From Novosphingobium sp. (GTDB taxonomy: Bacteria; Pseudomonadota; Alphaproteobacteria; Sphingomonadales; Sphingomonadaceae), in the NCBI RefSeq assembly GCF_027486195.1, contig NZ_JAIXPP010000020.1, positions 62,001 through 126,000 on the forward strand: DNA of 64,000 nt, read 5' to 3'. The translations under genes were made by a program, and so were the position numbers. Within the stretch, counting starts at the first letter, position 1. Each line of letters begins with the position of its first letter. Positions 42,755 to 51,594 of the stretch are shown one piece after another. The notes below the pieces were generated by a model. That model was given only the letters and a program-made list of their open reading frames with translations. It made no database searches and was not told the origin of the DNA.

Positions 42755-43885
42755 ATGGATTTCAGCTACACCGAAACGCAGGATATGTTGCGTGATACGC
42801 TCGCGCGCTTTCTTGCCGACACCTATGACTTCGAGACGCGCAAGAAGATGCTGCTGCGCCCCGAAGGCCGCGATCCGGGCGTGTGGAAGGCGCTGGCGAC
42901 CGAGCTCGGCATTCTGGGCGCGCCCTTTGCTGAAGAGCATGGCGGCCTTGGTGGCGGCGCGCTCGAAAACATGATCATGATGGAAGAGCTGGGCAAGGTC
43001 ATCGCGATCGAACCCTACCTGCAAACCGTGGTGATCGGCGGCGGTGCGCTTAAGCGCGCACCGGCGGCCATGGCCGATGCGGTGATCCCCGAGATCATCG
43101 CCGGCAATGCCGTGATCGCCTTCGCTTATGCCGAGCCGCAGGGCCGCTATGACCTTGCCAACCTGCGCACCACCGCGAAGGCGGACGGCGGGGGCTATGT
43201 GCTTTCGGGCCACAAGGCGGTGGTCTATGCCGCGCCGTGGGCGACGCACCTGCTCGTCACCGCGCGCACCGGCGGGAGCCAGCGTGAGCGTGAGGGCGCC
43301 GAGCTGTTTCTGATCGATGCCACCCTCCCCGGCATCGTGCGGCGGGATTACCCGACCGTCGACGGCTTCCAGGCGAGCGAGATCTATTTCGAGAACGTCG
43401 CCATTCCCGGCGATGCGCATATCCCGGGCGGCATCGGCCTGATCGAACTGCTGGCCGACGAAGCCACGGTCGCGATCTGCGGCGAGGCCTGCGGCGTGAG
43501 CCGCAAGCTGCACGAGGGCACGCTCGACTACATCAAGCAGCGCAAGCAGTTTGGCCAGCCGATCGGCAAGTTCCAGGTGCTGCAGCACCGCATGGCGGAC
43601 ATGTTCGTCGAAGTGGAACAGATCGCCTCGATGGCGCTGATGGGCACCTTGAAGCTCGATCTGGCGGCAGACGAGCGCAAGGCGGCGGTGAGCCTCGCCA
43701 AGGCGAAGGTCGCGCGCTCGATCAATTTCGTCGGGCAGAACGCGATCCAGACGCACGGCGGCATCGGCATCACCGTGGAGCTCGCCATCGGGCACTACTT
43801 CAAGCGCGGCACGATGATCGAGAACCAGTTCGGCTCGGCGGACTTCCACCTTGGCCGGTTCGAGGATCTGACGCTGGCGGCTTGA
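42755..43885 (+). CDS. Acyl-CoA dehydrogenase, small-subunit type
   Basis: This 376-residue partner of the preceding protein shares the fold (M-L-R-D-T-L-A-R-F-L-A-D, P-F-A-E-E-H-G-G-L-G-G-G) but has diverged flavin motifs: A-Y-A-E-P-Q-G-R-Y-D in place of S-E-P-G-A-G-S-D. The C-terminal half keeps R-K-Q-F-G-Q-P-I-G-K-F-Q-V-L-Q-H and Q-T-H-G-G-I-G-I-T. Such changes occur in the second subunit of heteromeric dehydrogenases. GAGG precedes ATG 42755; the gap to the first gene is 64 bases. Confidence 0.86.
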   Translation: MDFSYTETQDMLRDTLARFLADTYDFETRKKMLLRPEGRDPGVWKALATELGILGAPFAEEHGGLGGGALENMIMMEELGKVIAIEPYLQTVVIGGGALKRAPAAMADAVIPEIIAGNAVIAFAYAEPQGRYDLANLRTTAKADGGGYVLSGHKAVVYAAPWATHLLVTARTGGSQREREGAELFLIDATLPGIVRRDYPTVDGFQASEIYFENVAIPGDAHIPGGIGLIELLADEATVAICGEACGVSRKLHEGTLDYIKQRKQFGQPIGKFQVLQHRMADMFVEVEQIASMALMGTLKLDLAADERKAAVSLAKAKVARSINFVGQNAIQTHGGIGITVELAIGHYFKRGTMIENQFGSADFHLGRFEDLTLAA

Positions 43886-43903
43886 GTCAGCCAGCTTTGT
43901 AAG

Positions 43904-43998
43904 CCCCTCCCCGCTCGGGGAGGGGTTGGGGAGGGGGTTCCGCTGCTTCCGGCAGACGCTGCGCACCCCCACCCGGCCTCCCCCGAACGGGGGAGGGG
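43904..43998. repeat. Pair of GC-rich hairpins in a convergent spacer
   Basis: CCCCTCCCC-GCTC-GGGGAGGGG (43904-43925) is a perfect nine-base-pair hairpin; CCTCCCCC-GAAC-GGGGGAGG (43977-43996) is a second one. They lie between the ends of the dehydrogenase and nitronate-monooxygenase genes, and may also act as transcription barriers. Confidence 0.65.
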
Positions 43999-44026
43999 CA
44001 AGTAGCGTTGGTTGCGATGTAGCGGC

Positions 44027-44998
44027 TCAGACCATCCCGGCCAGCCGTTCGCGGATGATCGTGTTGGCCTGCGCCATGATGCGGTCGACCAGTTCCTTGC
44101 AGGTCGGGATATCGTGGATCAGCCCCGCGACCATGCCGCAGCTCCACGCGCCGGCTTCCATGTCGCCCTCCATCATGATGCGCGGATAGACGCCCGCGAC
44201 TTCCTCGATGATGTCCTCGAACTTGATGTCGGGGCCGAGGCGCCGCTCCTTTTCGAGCAGGCGTTCGACCGCCGCGTTGGTCAGCACACGTTCGGTGTTG
44301 CGCAGCGGGCGCATGACGAGGCGGGTATCGAGCTCGGAGGCGGCGAGCAGCGCCTGCTTCACCTTTTCATGCACCGGCGCTTCCTTGGTCGCGATGAAGC
44401 GCGTGCCCATGTTGATGCCTTCCGCGCCCAGCGCCAGCGCGGCGACGAGGCTGCGCCCATCGGCCATGCCGCCCGAGGCGACGAAGGGAATGGTGAGCTC
44501 TTCCGCCGCGCGGGGGAGCAGGATGAAGTTCGGGATATCGTCCTCGCCCGGATGGCCGCCGCATTCGAAGCCATCGACCGAGATCGCATCGCAGCCGACG
44601 TTCTGCGCCTTCACGCTGTGGCGCACCGAGGTGCACTTGTGGATCACCTTGATCCCGGCGTCCTTGAAATAGGGGAGGAACGGCGCGGGGTTGTTGCCTG
44701 CCGTCTCGACGATCTTCACCCCGCCTTCGATGATCGCGCGGATGTAGCCCGGATAATCGGGCGCGTTGACCGTGGGCAGGAACGTAAGGTTCACGCCGAA
44801 GGGCTTGTCGGTCATGTCCTTGCAGCGCGCGATTTCATTGGCGAGATCGGCGGCGGACTTCTGCGTGAGGCCGGTGATGATGCCGAGCCCGCCCGCGTTG
44901 GAAACGGCGGCGGCCATTTCGGCAAAGCCGACGTAGTGCATGCCGCCCTGGATAATCGGGTGCTCGATTCCGAACAGTTCGGTGATGCGGGTCTTCAT
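44027..44998 (-). CDS. Nitronate monooxygenase-like (NPD family) FMN enzyme
   Basis: This 323-residue TIM-barrel flavoprotein has H-P-I-I-Q-G-G-M-H-Y-V-G near the start, the F-G-V-N-L-T-F-L-P loop, V-D-G-F-E-C-G-G-H-P-G-E with the catalytic-type histidine, and G-A-E-G-I-N-M-G-T-R-F. Family members oxidise alkyl nitronates or act as enoyl reductases; the substrate here is unknown. It lies 26 bases downstream of the polysaccharide-operon methyltransferase and may be read from it, though its function may fit the neighbouring acyl-CoA dehydrogenases better. Confidence 0.82.
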   Translation of the reverse strand: MKTRITELFGIEHPIIQGGMHYVGFAEMAAAVSNAGGLGIITGLTQKSAADLANEIARCKDMTDKPFGVNLTFLPTVNAPDYPGYIRAIIEGGVKIVETAGNNPAPFLPYFKDAGIKVIHKCTSVRHSVKAQNVGCDAISVDGFECGGHPGEDDIPNFILLPRAAEELTIPFVASGGMADGRSLVAALALGAEGINMGTRFIATKEAPVHEKVKQALLAASELDTRLVMRPLRNTERVLTNAAVERLLEKERRLGPDIKFEDIIEEVAGVYPRIMMEGDMEAGAWSCGMVAGLIHDIPTCKELVDRIMAQANTIIRERLAGMV

Positions 44999-45024
44999 GG
45001 CTGGCTCTCTCCCGATGGATGATC

Positions 45025-45927
45025 TTACGGCTGGGCCGTCGTTAACATGTTACCCAGTTTCAGGCCCACTGCCATGTCTGGGAGGGGCAGGCGCGAGAGA
45101 TCGAGCCCGACAGTCTGGCCCGCCTGCTGGGCCAGGAAGCTGATCGGGAAGTGATTGACGCTGCGCTGCACCTCTACCCCCGAATACCCGGCGGTTGTCA
45201 GCACCTTGGTCATGGTTTCAGGATTGTAGAGTTCGGGATGCTGCAGGCAGAACGGCGGGAACGTGCGGCCCATCACCGTGCGCAGCAGCGATTTCTCATT
45301 GTGCGTGACAATGAGGATGCGCCCCCCCGGCTTCAGCTTGGTGCGGATCTGGCGCAGGATCGCGAGTGGCTCGGTAATGTGATCGAGCACGTGGATCATC
45401 ACGGCCAGGCTGATCGTGCCATCGGGCACGTCGCTGAAATCGTCCATCGCCGCACTGATGGTGTGCGAGAGGGTTCCGGCCGAGCGGGCCAGAACATCAT
45501 GCACCGCGCGGTTCGGCTCGAACAGCCAGGCATGGCCAAACTTGCCCGAAGCCGCCGCAGGCGTGACGATATGCCCGACATCCGGCCCGATCTCCATGTA
45601 ACCGCCCGGAACGACGCTGTCTGCCACCGCCGACCAGTAGCCGCGCTGGGTTGCGGCGATCGCGGCGGAAGGCACGATGTCCATGTTGGGCGCGAGATTG
45701 GCGTAGAGCTCGCTCAGTTGCGCGCCGGTGAAATAGCGCGGGCAATAGAGCAGGCCGCAGCTCTGGCACCGGGCATAAGTGAAGAACATGCGCTCCTTGC
45801 GCAGCCCCTCCCAGAAGGGAACGAGGCCTTCGAGGCCCACGTCTTCCCCGGCCGGCTTGCTCTGCATTTCGGGAATGGCCTGCGCGCTTCCGCAGCACGG
45901 GCAGGACCGCTCAAGAAAGGCTGCCAT
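45025..45927 (-). CDS. SAM-methyltransferase with an N-terminal zinc-binding segment, probably sugar-modifying
   Basis: This is a 300-residue protein. Residues 9-12 (C-P-C-C-G) and C-Q-S-C-G-L-L-Y-C about 45 residues later form a four-cysteine zinc site as in TDP-sugar C-methyltransferases of the TylC3/NovU type. The SAM fold follows (G-G-Y-M-E-I-G-P-D-V-G-H-I, V-M-I-H-V-L-D-H-I-T-E-P, L-K-P-G-G-R-I-L-I-V-T-H). The C-terminal second domain of those enzymes is missing, so a methylated sugar is only a suggestion. It is six bases from gtrA within the polysaccharide operon. Confidence 0.75.
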   Translation of the reverse strand: MAAFLERSCPCCGSAQAIPEMQSKPAGEDVGLEGLVPFWEGLRKERMFFTYARCQSCGLLYCPRYFTGAQLSELYANLAPNMDIVPSAAIAATQRGYWSAVADSVVPGGYMEIGPDVGHIVTPAAASGKFGHAWLFEPNRAVHDVLARSAGTLSHTISAAMDDFSDVPDGTISLAVMIHVLDHITEPLAILRQIRTKLKPGGRILIVTHNEKSLLRTVMGRTFPPFCLQHPELYNPETMTKVLTTAGYSGVEVQRSVNHFPISFLAQQAGQTVGLDLSRLPLPDMAVGLKLGNMLTTAQP

Positions 45928-45933
45928 CGGTCA

Positions 45934-46374
45934 TCAAGTCCCTGTATCAGAAGGTTTATCAGCACGAAATGTCACGGCCTGGTGCCAGAAATAGCTGCCC
46001 GCCAGCGTCATCAGCGAGAAGCTGAACTGCGCTGGGATCGGATGCAGGCCGAAGCCTTGCACCAGAAGCGGCAATGCAATCAGATTGGCCCCGAAAACCG
46101 CGTACGAATATGAGGCAAAGTAAGCAAATTCGCGAAGGATATTGTTGCGGGTGCGAAAGACGCCGATCTTGTAGGTGCTGAAGGCAAAGACCACGCAGAC
46201 GACCTGCGAGAGCAGCAGCGCGGCCATGTAGTTGTGCGCGAACCAGGGCGAAAACCACAGGAGCGCCGGAAAGAACGAGAGCCCGAACGCGGTGTTCGCC
46301 GCGCCGGCAAGCAGATAGCGCACCGGGCGCTCGCCCCGGCGCAATCGCGTGCGAACGCGTTCGATGAGGCGCAC
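45934..46374 (-). CDS. GtrA family membrane protein
   Basis: This 146-residue protein has four predicted membrane helices (from R-Y-L-L-A-G-A-A-N-T-A-F-G-L, the family start). GtrA proteins are thought to flip undecaprenyl-phosphate-linked sugars made by a GtrB-type transferase. A GtrB-like protein and a polytopic transferase are encoded in the same operon (50598-51578 and 49244-50605), so a Gtr-type three-part system is plausible. The start is GTG 46374, three bases after the stop of the thiamine-diphosphate enzyme. Confidence 0.88.
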   Translation of the reverse strand: MRLIERVRTRLRRGERPVRYLLAGAANTAFGLSFFPALLWFSPWFAHNYMAALLLSQVVCVVFAFSTYKIGVFRTRNNILREFAYFASYSYAVFGANLIALPLLVQGFGLHPIPAQFSFSLMTLAGSYFWHQAVTFRADKPSDTGT

Positions 46375-46377
46375 GGC

Positions 46378-48207
46378 TTACTCTTCCAGCAGCGGAATGC
46401 GCATGTTCTCGCGCAGGACCTCACGCGGGAGGAACGGCGAGAGGTCTTCGAGCGGCGGCGAAGTCATCCGCCCATCGGGATGGACCTTGGCCCCCAGCTT
46501 GGGGGCGAAGGCGGCATTCTCGTCGATCATGATTTCGCAGATCGTGGCGCCGGGTGCCTCGATCGCCTCACGCAGCGCGCCGAGATTCTCGTGCCCATCG
46601 ACCCGCCAGTAGCCATAGCCGAAGGCGGCTGCGAGCTTGGAGAAATCGGGGAAAGTCACATTGCTCTTGGGCCCGCCGCCCACTTCAACGCCGTTGAAGT
46701 AGTTGCGGTGGGTCTGGAAGATCGAGACATAGCCGTTGTTGTTGAGCAGGATGATCTTCACCGGCATGCCGTAGCCGATGATGGTCTGCAGTTCCTGCAG
46801 GTTCATCATGATGCTGCCATCGCCGGCCACGCAGATCACGCGGCGCGGATCGCCCTTCCCCGCGCTGGCAAGGCCAACGCAGGCACCGATCGCCGCCGGC
46901 AGATCATAGCCCATCGTTGCGCAGCCGGAATTGGTCCACAGCCGCAGACCTTCCTTGATCTGCGCGGTCTGGAACCCGACCACGCAGGCGCTGCCATTGC
47001 CGCACACGACGACATCTTCGCCGTCCAGCACCTGGAACAGCGCATCAAGCGCGACATAGGGATTGCATACGGCGTTCTGGTTGTACTCGGGGAGCACCAC
47101 CGGGAAGTTGCGCCGCCGCTCAACCGCCCAAGCGAGCCATTCGCGCTGCTCGTCCGTGGCCCCCTCCGGCGCGGCAGCAAGCAGCGCCGGGATGAAATCC
47201 TTGAGATTGGCGACGACCGGCATGTCCGGCTTCACATTGGGCTTCTGCAGTTCGAGCGGATCGATATCGACCCAGACCTTGTAGGCCTCGCGCGCAAAGC
47301 TGCCCCAGTTGTAGCTGACCTGCCGGATGTTGAGCCTGCTGCCGAGCACGAGCAGGAAATCGGCGCTCTGGTTGACCATGTTGCCGCCGCGATCGCCCAC
47401 CGTGCCGGGGCGGCCGCAATAGAGCGGATGATCGTCCCAGATCACATCGTGCGCATTCCAGCCGGTGACGACCGGGACGCCCAGCTTCTCGACCAGCTCG
47501 ATGAATTGGGCGTGCGCGCCGCTGAGCCGCACGCCGCCGCCAGCGAAGACGACAGGGCGCTTGGCGGTCTTGAGCCTGGCGATGACGGCCTCTGCGGCCG
47601 CCGCAAGGTCGGTCTTCGTCCAGGGCTCGTCGAGCTCGGCCGGATCGAAGCCGGGATCCAGCGTATCGGGATCGATCCGCGCTGCCTGCACATCGAGCGG
47701 AATGTCGAGCCAGGTCGGCCCCGGACGGCCCGAGCGCGCAAGGTAGATCGCTTTTTCAAGGTGGTAGCGGATCGTCTGCGGATCGGTGACCATCTCGGCA
47801 TATTTGGTGATCGTCTGCACGATCGGCGCGATATCGAGCTCCTGATCGCCATACTGGCGCAGCGGCAGGCCGGTGTGGCGCACCGTGGTCTCATTCTTGA
47901 CCTGCCCGGAGATGACGAGGACGCCGACCGAATCCACGAAGGCGCCGTAGATGCCGGTGATGGCGTTGGTGCCGCCGGGTCCCGAGGTGACGTTGACCAC
48001 TGGCAGGCGTCCGGTCAGCCGCCCATAGGCTTCCGCCGCAATCGCGAGCGCCTGCTCGTGATGGCAGAACGTGGTGCGGATCCCTTCGTGCGTGCCGATC
48101 GAGTGGTTGAGGTGCATCGCCCCGCCGCCGGTGAGCATGAACACATCGCCGATGCCATGCGCCACCAGTTGCTGCGCCACCCAGTCTGAAAGCTTGACCT
48201 TGCTCAT
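46378..48207 (-). CDS. Thiamine-diphosphate enzyme, acetolactate-synthase-like (YerE-like)
   Basis: This is a protein of about 609 residues with the three ThDP domains: an N-terminal pyrimidine domain with the essential Glu in C-H-H-E-Q-A-L-A, a central domain, and a C-terminal pyrophosphate domain with G-D-G-S-I-M-M-N...N-N-N. It has no regulatory subunit and sits in a polysaccharide operon, unlike true acetolactate synthase. The closest known role is YerE, which transfers a two-carbon unit from pyruvate to a CDP-4-keto sugar to make branched yersiniose; RfbF/RfbG, which make CDP-4-keto-6-deoxyglucose, lie 12 kb away. ATG 48207 overlaps the upstream stop; ATG 48216 is an alternative. Confidence 0.8.
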   Translation of the reverse strand: MSKVKLSDWVAQQLVAHGIGDVFMLTGGGAMHLNHSIGTHEGIRTTFCHHEQALAIAAEAYGRLTGRLPVVNVTSGPGGTNAITGIYGAFVDSVGVLVISGQVKNETTVRHTGLPLRQYGDQELDIAPIVQTITKYAEMVTDPQTIRYHLEKAIYLARSGRPGPTWLDIPLDVQAARIDPDTLDPGFDPAELDEPWTKTDLAAAAEAVIARLKTAKRPVVFAGGGVRLSGAHAQFIELVEKLGVPVVTGWNAHDVIWDDHPLYCGRPGTVGDRGGNMVNQSADFLLVLGSRLNIRQVSYNWGSFAREAYKVWVDIDPLELQKPNVKPDMPVVANLKDFIPALLAAAPEGATDEQREWLAWAVERRRNFPVVLPEYNQNAVCNPYVALDALFQVLDGEDVVVCGNGSACVVGFQTAQIKEGLRLWTNSGCATMGYDLPAAIGACVGLASAGKGDPRRVICVAGDGSIMMNLQELQTIIGYGMPVKIILLNNNGYVSIFQTHRNYFNGVEVGGGPKSNVTFPDFSKLAAAFGYGYWRVDGHENLGALREAIEAPGATICEIMIDENAAFAPKLGAKVHPDGRMTSPPLEDLSPFLPREVLRENMRIPLLEE

Positions 48208-49247
48208 CGCATCCATCCATTCGAGGCCGCAGTGCGGCGAATAGCTTCATCCATATCGACCGTGGAGACCACGCCGAGTTCGCTCCGGATCTTGTGGGTT
48301 GCCGGCACATAGCGCCCCGGGTTCCAGCCGGCATCGGGCTTGCCGAGAATTTCGAACTTGCCGCTGCCCAGCAGCGTTGCCGCGCGTTCGGCCAGTTCGC
48401 CGATCGAAACCGCCTGCTCCGACCCGAGATTGTAGGTCGCGCCGGCCGGTGCCCGCAGCAGCACGGCCCACATCCACGCGGTCAGATCGGCCAGATAGAG
48501 ATAGGAGCGCACCGCGCGCCCGTCGCTGTTCACGGTTACCGTGCGCCCGGCCATGGCATCGCGGATGAAATTGCCCGCAGCGAAGTGGATATCGAGCGCC
48601 AGCATTGGCCCCAGCAGCGCAAAGATGCGGGTGGTGACGATGTCGAGCCCGAACTGGCGGCGATAGATCGCGCAGAGCATTTCCGCCGCGCGCTTGCCCT
48701 CGCCGTAGCTGGAGCGGTGGGTCATCAGATCGGGCGCGCCGCGATAGTCCTCGTCCACATGCGTGACGTCCCACGGCTGCGCGCCGTAGACCGCGCCCGA
48801 GGACATGAACAGCACGCGCCCTGCCCCGGCTGCCCGCGCGAAATCGAGCGTATTGCGCGTGCCTGCCACGATCGTATCGAACATGCGCAGCGGGTCGTTC
48901 TCGTTGAGATCGGCGCTGGCATCGGTCGCGCCGTGGATCACGTGGGTGTAGTGCTGTCCGTCCGGCTGCAGGGTCAGGACATCGCCCGCCACCAGCCGCA
49001 GCGCGGGCCACGCCGCCAGCGTCGGAGCTTTTGCTGCGAAGGCAGCAGGGTCGCGGGTAAGCACCGCCACGTCGAGGCCAAGGCCATGCGCCTGATCGGC
49101 AAGCCGCAGCGCCTCCAGCATCCAGCGCCCGATCAGCCCCGTGCCGCCGGTGATGAACAGGCGCGCGCCCTTGAGCGAGGACCAGTCTGCCGCGAGGCGT
49201 TCGACCACGCCCGCGAGGTCTTCCGCAAGGAGGGGATGCATGCTCAT
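48204..49247 (-). CDS. NAD-dependent epimerase/dehydratase (extended SDR), nucleotide-sugar type
   Basis: This 347-residue enzyme has an F-I-T-G-G-T-G-L-I-G-R-W nucleotide-binding loop, S-S-G-A-V-Y-G and the catalytic Y-x-x-x-K (Y-G-E-G-K) with R-A-A-E. It fits UDP/CDP-sugar epimerases, dehydratases and reductases. In a YerE-like pathway it could be the reductase that completes the branched sugar, but this is inference. It overlaps the polytopic transferase gene upstream (ATGA) and is followed by the thiamine-diphosphate gene. Confidence 0.85.
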   Translation of the reverse strand: MSMHPLLAEDLAGVVERLAADWSSLKGARLFITGGTGLIGRWMLEALRLADQAHGLGLDVAVLTRDPAAFAAKAPTLAAWPALRLVAGDVLTLQPDGQHYTHVIHGATDASADLNENDPLRMFDTIVAGTRNTLDFARAAGAGRVLFMSSGAVYGAQPWDVTHVDEDYRGAPDLMTHRSSYGEGKRAAEMLCAIYRRQFGLDIVTTRIFALLGPMLALDIHFAAGNFIRDAMAGRTVTVNSDGRAVRSYLYLADLTAWMWAVLLRAPAGATYNLGSEQAVSIGELAERAATLLGSGKFEILGKPDAGWNPGRYVPATHKIRSELGVVSTVDMDEAIRRTAASNGWMR

Positions 49248-50605
49248 GCCAGCGCCTCCCGGGGCGGGCCGAACGAGAGCTGTGGCCGATGCTGGCGATA
49301 GGCCAGCGTCGCCTCGCGGATCGTTTCCAGCGAGAGCAGCATGAGCACCAGCAGGAGGCCGATAGGATGGGTGAACTGACCAACCGCGATGCCGAACTGC
49401 GCCGAGACGGCCTTGCCGCTGAGCCACGCCGTGGTGTGGGCCACCGGCAACGTGGAGATCTGCCAATCCACATTGAGCGCATTGAGATAGATGATCGTGA
49501 TCGAGGCGATCCGGGCAAAGCCGCGCCAGGGCTCCATGAACACGAGGAACATCAGGAACATCTCGGTGTAGCCGCCGGGGGAGCGGTTGGTCAGCGAAAT
49601 CAGCAGCGCAATGCAGGCAAGGCGCGTGAGCGGCACCGCGCGCGGCTGCAGCCACGCGAGGAACAGGGCCACGACCCCGGTCAACTGCGCGACCGCCATC
49701 GCCGTCTTCAGCACGAAGCGGAACTGTTCGTAGGTGTCCGAACGGAAATAGCGCAGGACCGGAAACGCGCCCCGGTCGATCACGCCGAACAGGCCGTTGA
49801 AGCTGGTCGAATAGTAGATCTCGCCAACGACATCGCCGCCGGTGAACGTGATCCAGTTGAGGGTGTTGTCGAGCAGTTCGGCGATGCTGCCGCCGCCCAC
49901 AAACGCCCAGGTCGCAAGGTAGATGAGCACCGTGGCGACCGCGGCGAGTTCCAGCTGCCGCCATTCGCGGCGGATGCCCCAGCCAATGGTGGCCACCAGC
50001 ATATAGGGCTTGAAGTTGATCATCAGACCCGCCGCAATCGCCCGCACCGGGCGCGAGGCGGCGAAGAAGCCGAAGGCGATGACCATGGCGATATAGCACA
50101 TGATCAGCAGCTGCCCCCGCTCCAGCGCGTAGAGCGAGCGATAGCCGAAGGCGAGCGCGAGGGTGCGCATGACCGCCGTGCGCGGATCGTTGCGGCGCAA
50201 GGCCAGGTACGACACCGCAATCGCCGCGACATAGGAGACAAGGATCGTGGTGATGGAAAGCCAATCGCAATCCCGGGCCGCGAACGACGAGGTCACATAG
50301 CACGACGAGATCGTGAACATGCGCAGGACGAAGAACGACAGCGGCGGATAGATCGAGCGCCAGACCGAATAGGCGCCCCAATGGTTGGCCCAATAGGCGG
50401 TGTTGAACCAATCCATGAAGGTATCCTGCGGATCCCAGATGAAGGGCTGCGGCAGGTAACCGGTTTTAGCAAACGTGTGGACCAGCGAGACGAACGAGGC
50501 GAGGACAAGCAGCAGCAGCACGAGTTCGGGCAGCGTGGCGCGCAAAGCCAGCCGCAGATTCTCGCGCCGGCTCCGGCTGGGGTCCGCTCCCGTGCCCTCA
50601 GGCAT
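49244..50605 (-). CDS. Polytopic membrane glycosyltransferase candidate (GT87/DUF2029-like)
   Basis: This 453-residue inner-membrane protein has about ten hydrophobic segments, with W-D-P-Q-D-T-F-M-D-W-F-N-T in the first periplasmic loop and A-A-G-L-M-I-N-F-K-P-Y-M-L, which resembles the conserved F-K-P loop of GT87-type enzymes that use polyprenyl-phosphate sugars. It could be the periplasmic transferase that uses the lipid-linked sugar made by the GtrB-like protein upstream and flipped by GtrA. The assignment rests on weak motifs and on operon position. Confidence 0.65.
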   Translation of the reverse strand: MPEGTGADPSRSRRENLRLALRATLPELVLLLLVLASFVSLVHTFAKTGYLPQPFIWDPQDTFMDWFNTAYWANHWGAYSVWRSIYPPLSFFVLRMFTISSCYVTSSFAARDCDWLSITTILVSYVAAIAVSYLALRRNDPRTAVMRTLALAFGYRSLYALERGQLLIMCYIAMVIAFGFFAASRPVRAIAAGLMINFKPYMLVATIGWGIRREWRQLELAAVATVLIYLATWAFVGGGSIAELLDNTLNWITFTGGDVVGEIYYSTSFNGLFGVIDRGAFPVLRYFRSDTYEQFRFVLKTAMAVAQLTGVVALFLAWLQPRAVPLTRLACIALLISLTNRSPGGYTEMFLMFLVFMEPWRGFARIASITIIYLNALNVDWQISTLPVAHTTAWLSGKAVSAQFGIAVGQFTHPIGLLLVLMLLSLETIREATLAYRQHRPQLSFGPPREALA

Positions 50606-51578
50606 CTTCGGCCACGACGAACGGCTGGCGCACGGGCCGGGTGCGGCTGGCCGGGAAGTTCAGCCGCTCCTGCTCGATCACCAGCGGCACGCGCCGCGTC
50701 CGTTCGGCGATGATGCGAACCTGCTCGCCCAGCAATCCGGTAAATAGGAAACCGAAGCCGAACAGGCCGAACTGGCTGGCAAGAATGACCCATGGCCATG
50801 CCGCGGCGCCCGTGAAGGCCGCCGCCACTGCAACCGCCGCGAGCACGAGCCCCAGCGCCATGAAGCCGAACGACCACACGATGGGCCGCCGCAGCAGGGC
50901 CTTAGACGAACCGGCAAGACCCGAGACGGCAAAATCGAGCAGCGCGAAGACATCGTTCTTGGTCTGGCCGCCGCGCCGCTCGGGCCGGTCATAGGGGACG
51001 AGGCCGATCGAAAAGCCGCTTTCAACGAGCATGCCCCGAAAGAACGGTTCCGGTTCGTGCCAGCGCGCCAGGGTATCGACCACGCGCCGGTCATAGAGCC
51101 CGAACCCGGTGGCACCGGGAATGACGGCGTAATCCGCGTTGCGCGCGAGGAAGCCGTAGCCTGCCTTGCGCGCGGCGGTGAGCAGCGCGCCCGCCTTTTC
51201 CTCGCTACGGCGGACGCCCAGCACAATCATGCGGCCATCGCGCCACTGGCGAATGAATTCGCCCAGCAGCTGCGGCGGGTCCTGGAAATCGGCACACATG
51301 CCGATCACGGCCGCGCCTTCGGCCTGATAGATCGCGTGGGTTGGCGAACGCATCTGGCCGAAATTGCGGGTGTTGAAGATCGCCCGCACCTTGGTATCGG
51401 CACCGCAGATCGCGCGGATCAGCTCGCGGGTCCGGTCGGTCGAGCCATTGTCGATGAAGAGGATTTCCCACGAACGCGCATGCTGCGCGAGCTCAGCGCT
51501 GACCTCGTCATAGATGCCCTGAACATTCTCCTCCTCGTTGAGGCAGGGAATCACGACAGAGACTTCGATATCGCTCAT
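50598..51578 (-). CDS. GT2 glycosyltransferase, GtrB/DPM1-like
   Basis: This 326-residue protein has a cytoplasmic GT-A domain (V-S-V-V-I-P-C-L-N-E-E-E-N-V, F-I-D-N-G-S-T-D-R-T, M-C-A-D-F-Q-D-P-P with the metal-binding acidic motif) and two C-terminal membrane helices (about 225-300). This is the layout of GtrB, ArnC and DPM1-like enzymes that put one sugar on undecaprenyl phosphate. ATG 51578 is chosen; an upstream ATG at 51674 would reach into the Wzz-like gene. It overlaps the next gene by eight bases. Confidence 0.85.
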   Translation of the reverse strand: MSDIEVSVVIPCLNEEENVQGIYDEVSAELAQHARSWEILFIDNGSTDRTRELIRAICGADTKVRAIFNTRNFGQMRSPTHAIYQAEGAAVIGMCADFQDPPQLLGEFIRQWRDGRMIVLGVRRSEEKAGALLTAARKAGYGFLARNADYAVIPGATGFGLYDRRVVDTLARWHEPEPFFRGMLVESGFSIGLVPYDRPERRGGQTKNDVFALLDFAVSGLAGSSKALLRRPIVWSFGFMALGLVLAAVAVAAAFTGAAAWPWVILASQFGLFGFGFLFTGLLGEQVRIIAERTRRVPLVIEQERLNFPASRTRPVRQPFVVAEDA

Positions 51579-51594
51579 CGTCCGGGCGCCTGTA

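Noticed and set aside
46378..48207. Annotation as acetolactate synthase large subunit for branched-chain amino acids
   Set aside because: No small regulatory subunit or ilvC is adjacent; the gene is coupled to nucleotide-sugar and Gtr-type genes and resembles YerE-like enzymes.
49289..50713. A 474-codon open frame opposite the polytopic transferase
   Set aside because: It is highly charged with no fold signature, while the minus strand gives clear membrane helices and coupled gene junctions.
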